DNA of 64,000 bases from Golubevia sp. BC0850 (Eukaryota; Basidiomycota; Exobasidiomycetes; Golubeviales; Golubeviaceae), in contig JAAVVG010000033.1 of the NCBI GenBank assembly GCA_012976225.1, positions 1-64,000 of the forward strand. The letters are read 5' to 3'. The notes under the pieces were generated by a model. The model ran no database searches and was not told the DNA's origin. It saw only the letters and a list, made by a program, of their open reading frames with translations. This document shows positions 62,162 to 64,000 of the stretch, piece by piece. Both the position numbers and the translations under genes were made by a program. How positions within the stretch are numbered: position 1 is the stretch's first letter; each line of letters opens with the position of its first letter.

Positions 62162-64000
62162 ATGGTTCGTGCTCCAGTGACTCGTACTCAAGTTCGTGAG
62201 TGAACCGCGAATCTCATTCTATCTTCAAATGAGCTTCTGTCGTGTGCGGAGAATTAACTCTTGACTGGCTCTTCTTCTTCTGCCCCTACAACTACCTTCT
62301 CTCTTCCTATCAGACAATCTTTTACGTCTATCGCATTCTTCAGGATGTCCTTGTCATGGGTGTACGACTGCTGCACCAAGAATGATTCAAGCTGGTTTGA
62401 ACATGCTTGGAAAACACAACTCCAGAGCTGGAAATGCTAGAGGTTTGGCTACTCCAATCGATGTAGATTTGCAGAAGGAGTATGCTTTCGAGGTTAGTGT
62501 TCAGATCAGGATCGTATCAAAGGGGGAAAGGTGAAGCGAGAGGTGAAGATACAGAGGACGGAACTATCGGGCAGCTGGAGCAAGGAGATGCCTCTTGCAC
62601 TTGTTCAACTTCTTCAGACAGGGAGTCGATGTTGAGGTGAGCTATATGCTTCCATTCAGAGATCCCTGAGAAGAGTCGATAGAGAGAGAGGGAGGCTCAG
62701 AGCAAAGGCCTTCCACCTTCAACCCCGCATCTTGGAATCTTCTTACGTCACCTGCGTGGTCAGAGGTTTCGATGTGAGGAGTTCTTCCTCTCTCTAATGC
62801 AACCTATCTTAGTGTTTTCACTCTACTTGAGCTGCTCTGCGGAAGAATATCCTTTCAAAGAAAGAGCTGACCCTCCTCTTCCCCTCACCCTTTCAACAGC
62901 TAGCAGCTTCTAACATCCGTTACGGAGAAGGAGTAACCCAAGAAGTAGGAATGGATTTTGCAAACATGAAAGCTCGTAAGATTGGAATTTTCACTGATCC
63001 AACGATCAAAGATCTACTCCCAATGAAACAAGTCTTACAATCTCTAGATTCTCAATCCCTAAAATACTCGGTCTTCGATAAAGTCAGAGTGGAACCTAAC
63101 GATCTATCCTGGAAAGAAGCTATAGATTTCGCTAGAAAAGAAGATTTCTCCCATTTCCTAAGTGTTGGAGGTGGAAGTGTCATGGATACTGCCAAAGTAG
63201 CTAATTTGTTTACTACTTACAAAGATGCTGATGTTTTGGAATTCGTGAATGCTCCGATTGGAAGGGGTAAACCCATTACTGAGGCTTTGAGACCTCACAT
63301 TGCGGTACCTACTACTGCTGGAACTGGGTGAGTATCTGACGTAGAGCGGATAGATCTGGAGTAGAGTCTCTGTTTACTGATAAACATCTATCCTTTCTAC
63401 TAAATTTGACCAGCTCCGAAACTACTGGAACAGCAATCTTCGATCACACAGAAACTGGAGCTAAGACTGGAATCGCCTCTCGTGCTCTCCGTCCAATGTT
63501 AGGAATCGTCGATCCTCTAAACACTGAGACTTGCCCAACGTAAGTCAAACCAGGATATCCTCTTCTCTTTTTTACCCTTTTTCTTGAGGTTGACTCCTAT
63601 CTCCCTCTTCCACTCTCATCTCCTCCACTTTCAGCGAAGTCCACGTCTCAGCAGGTTTAGACGTTCTCTTCCACGCTCTAGAATCCTACACCGCAATTCC
63701 ATTCACAGAGAGAACTCCTCGCCCATCAAATCCAATCAACAGACCAGCTTATCAAGGTTCGAACCCAATCTCAGATGTCTTCTCTCTTTGGGCGTTGAAA
63801 CAAACTGTCAAATACCTTCCCAGAATCTTCAAGGATAGAATGGATTTCGAAGCTAGAAGTCAAATGCTTTTGGCTGCTACTTTTGCTGGGATTGGATTTG
63901 GTAATGCTGGAGTGGTGAGTACCGAAGGGGAGAGGATGGAGAGATGTAGAAGAGAGGGGAAGTGGAAACGTTGAATCCGATTTGAGGTAGGAGAGATCCT
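62162..64000 (+). CDS. Hydroxyacid-oxoacid transhydrogenase (ADHFE1), 3' partial
   Basis: Exons 62162-62195, 62314-62492, 62900-63327 and further exons from about 63415 onward join in phase; the gene runs off the right edge after a donor at 63915. ADHFE1-type iron-dependent enzymes couple oxidation of 4-hydroxybutyrate to reduction of 2-oxoglutarate in mitochondria. The N-terminus is rich in Arg/His/Ser and lacks acidic residues, consistent with a mitochondrial presequence. GCPCHGCTTAAPRM, YAFELAASNIRYGEGVTQEV, the nucleotide loop GGGSVMDTAK, PTTAGTGSETTGTA, and the metal-site region GLDVLFHALESY are all present. Exon 2 ends at a GTTAGT donor with a 407-nt intron after it. Confidence 0.92.

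Noticed and set aside
63745-63770. GGTTCGAACCC resembling a tRNA B box
   Set aside because: It lies inside the coding sequence of the transhydrogenase and no cloverleaf can be drawn around it.
1-64000. CRISPR arrays, operons, bacterial promoters
   Set aside because: Spliced eukaryotic genes throughout; no regularly spaced repeats were seen.

Overview
The window looks like nuclear DNA of a basidiomycete fungus. Genes are compact and packed on both strands. Most coding regions are cut by several short introns (about 55-170 nt) with GTGAGT/GTAAGT donors and CT-rich stretches before the AG. Several products are typically fungal: an Rpd3-type deacetylase, an Lrg1-like LIM-RhoGAP, a Vsb1-like SulP transporter, and a seven-helix membrane protein of the DUF6533-like type common in basidiomycetes. 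I cannot place it more narrowly from sequence alone.

Layout. 0-3.3 kb: a partial F-box-like gene and a secreted, probably effector- or cell-wall-like protein. 3.7-10.8 kb: RPD3-type histone deacetylase, divergent from an ELYS-like nucleoporin gene. 11.6-17.8 kb: an unresolved small gene, thiamine pyrophosphokinase, and divergently an auxilin/Swa2-like UBA-TPR-J protein. 18-24 kb: spliceosomal PRP4, the proteasome beta1 subunit and, divergently, calcineurin B. 24-28 kb: a dispersed repeat copy, a poorly resolved gene and a decayed F-box/LRR gene. 28-33 kb: a Pro/Ala-tailed conserved protein with an 11-nt microexon and a 7-TM protein. 33-36.5 kb: a gene-poor block with the second repeat copy. 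36.6-44.6 kb: LIM-RhoGAP and RPN12. 44.8-54.2 kb: an MFS anion:cation symporter with an 8-nt microexon, a bestrophin-like channel, HMG-CoA synthase and an aldehyde dehydrogenase. 55-56.5 kb: broken F-box/LRR genes. 56.8-64 kb: a large SulP-STAS-cNMP transporter and a 3'-truncated hydroxyacid-oxoacid transhydrogenase.

How the genes relate. Most are unlinked housekeeping functions: chromatin, nuclear pore, clathrin uncoating, splicing, proteasome core and lid, calcium signalling, Rho signalling, mevalonate pathway and thiamine. I see no biosynthetic cluster, defence island or complete mobile element. The distinctive features are structural: recurrent microexons (8, 11, probably 12 and 15 nt), long introns near the 5' ends of genes, a subset of GTTAGT donors, intron-retention options, and a degenerating F-box/LRR family scattered at several places.
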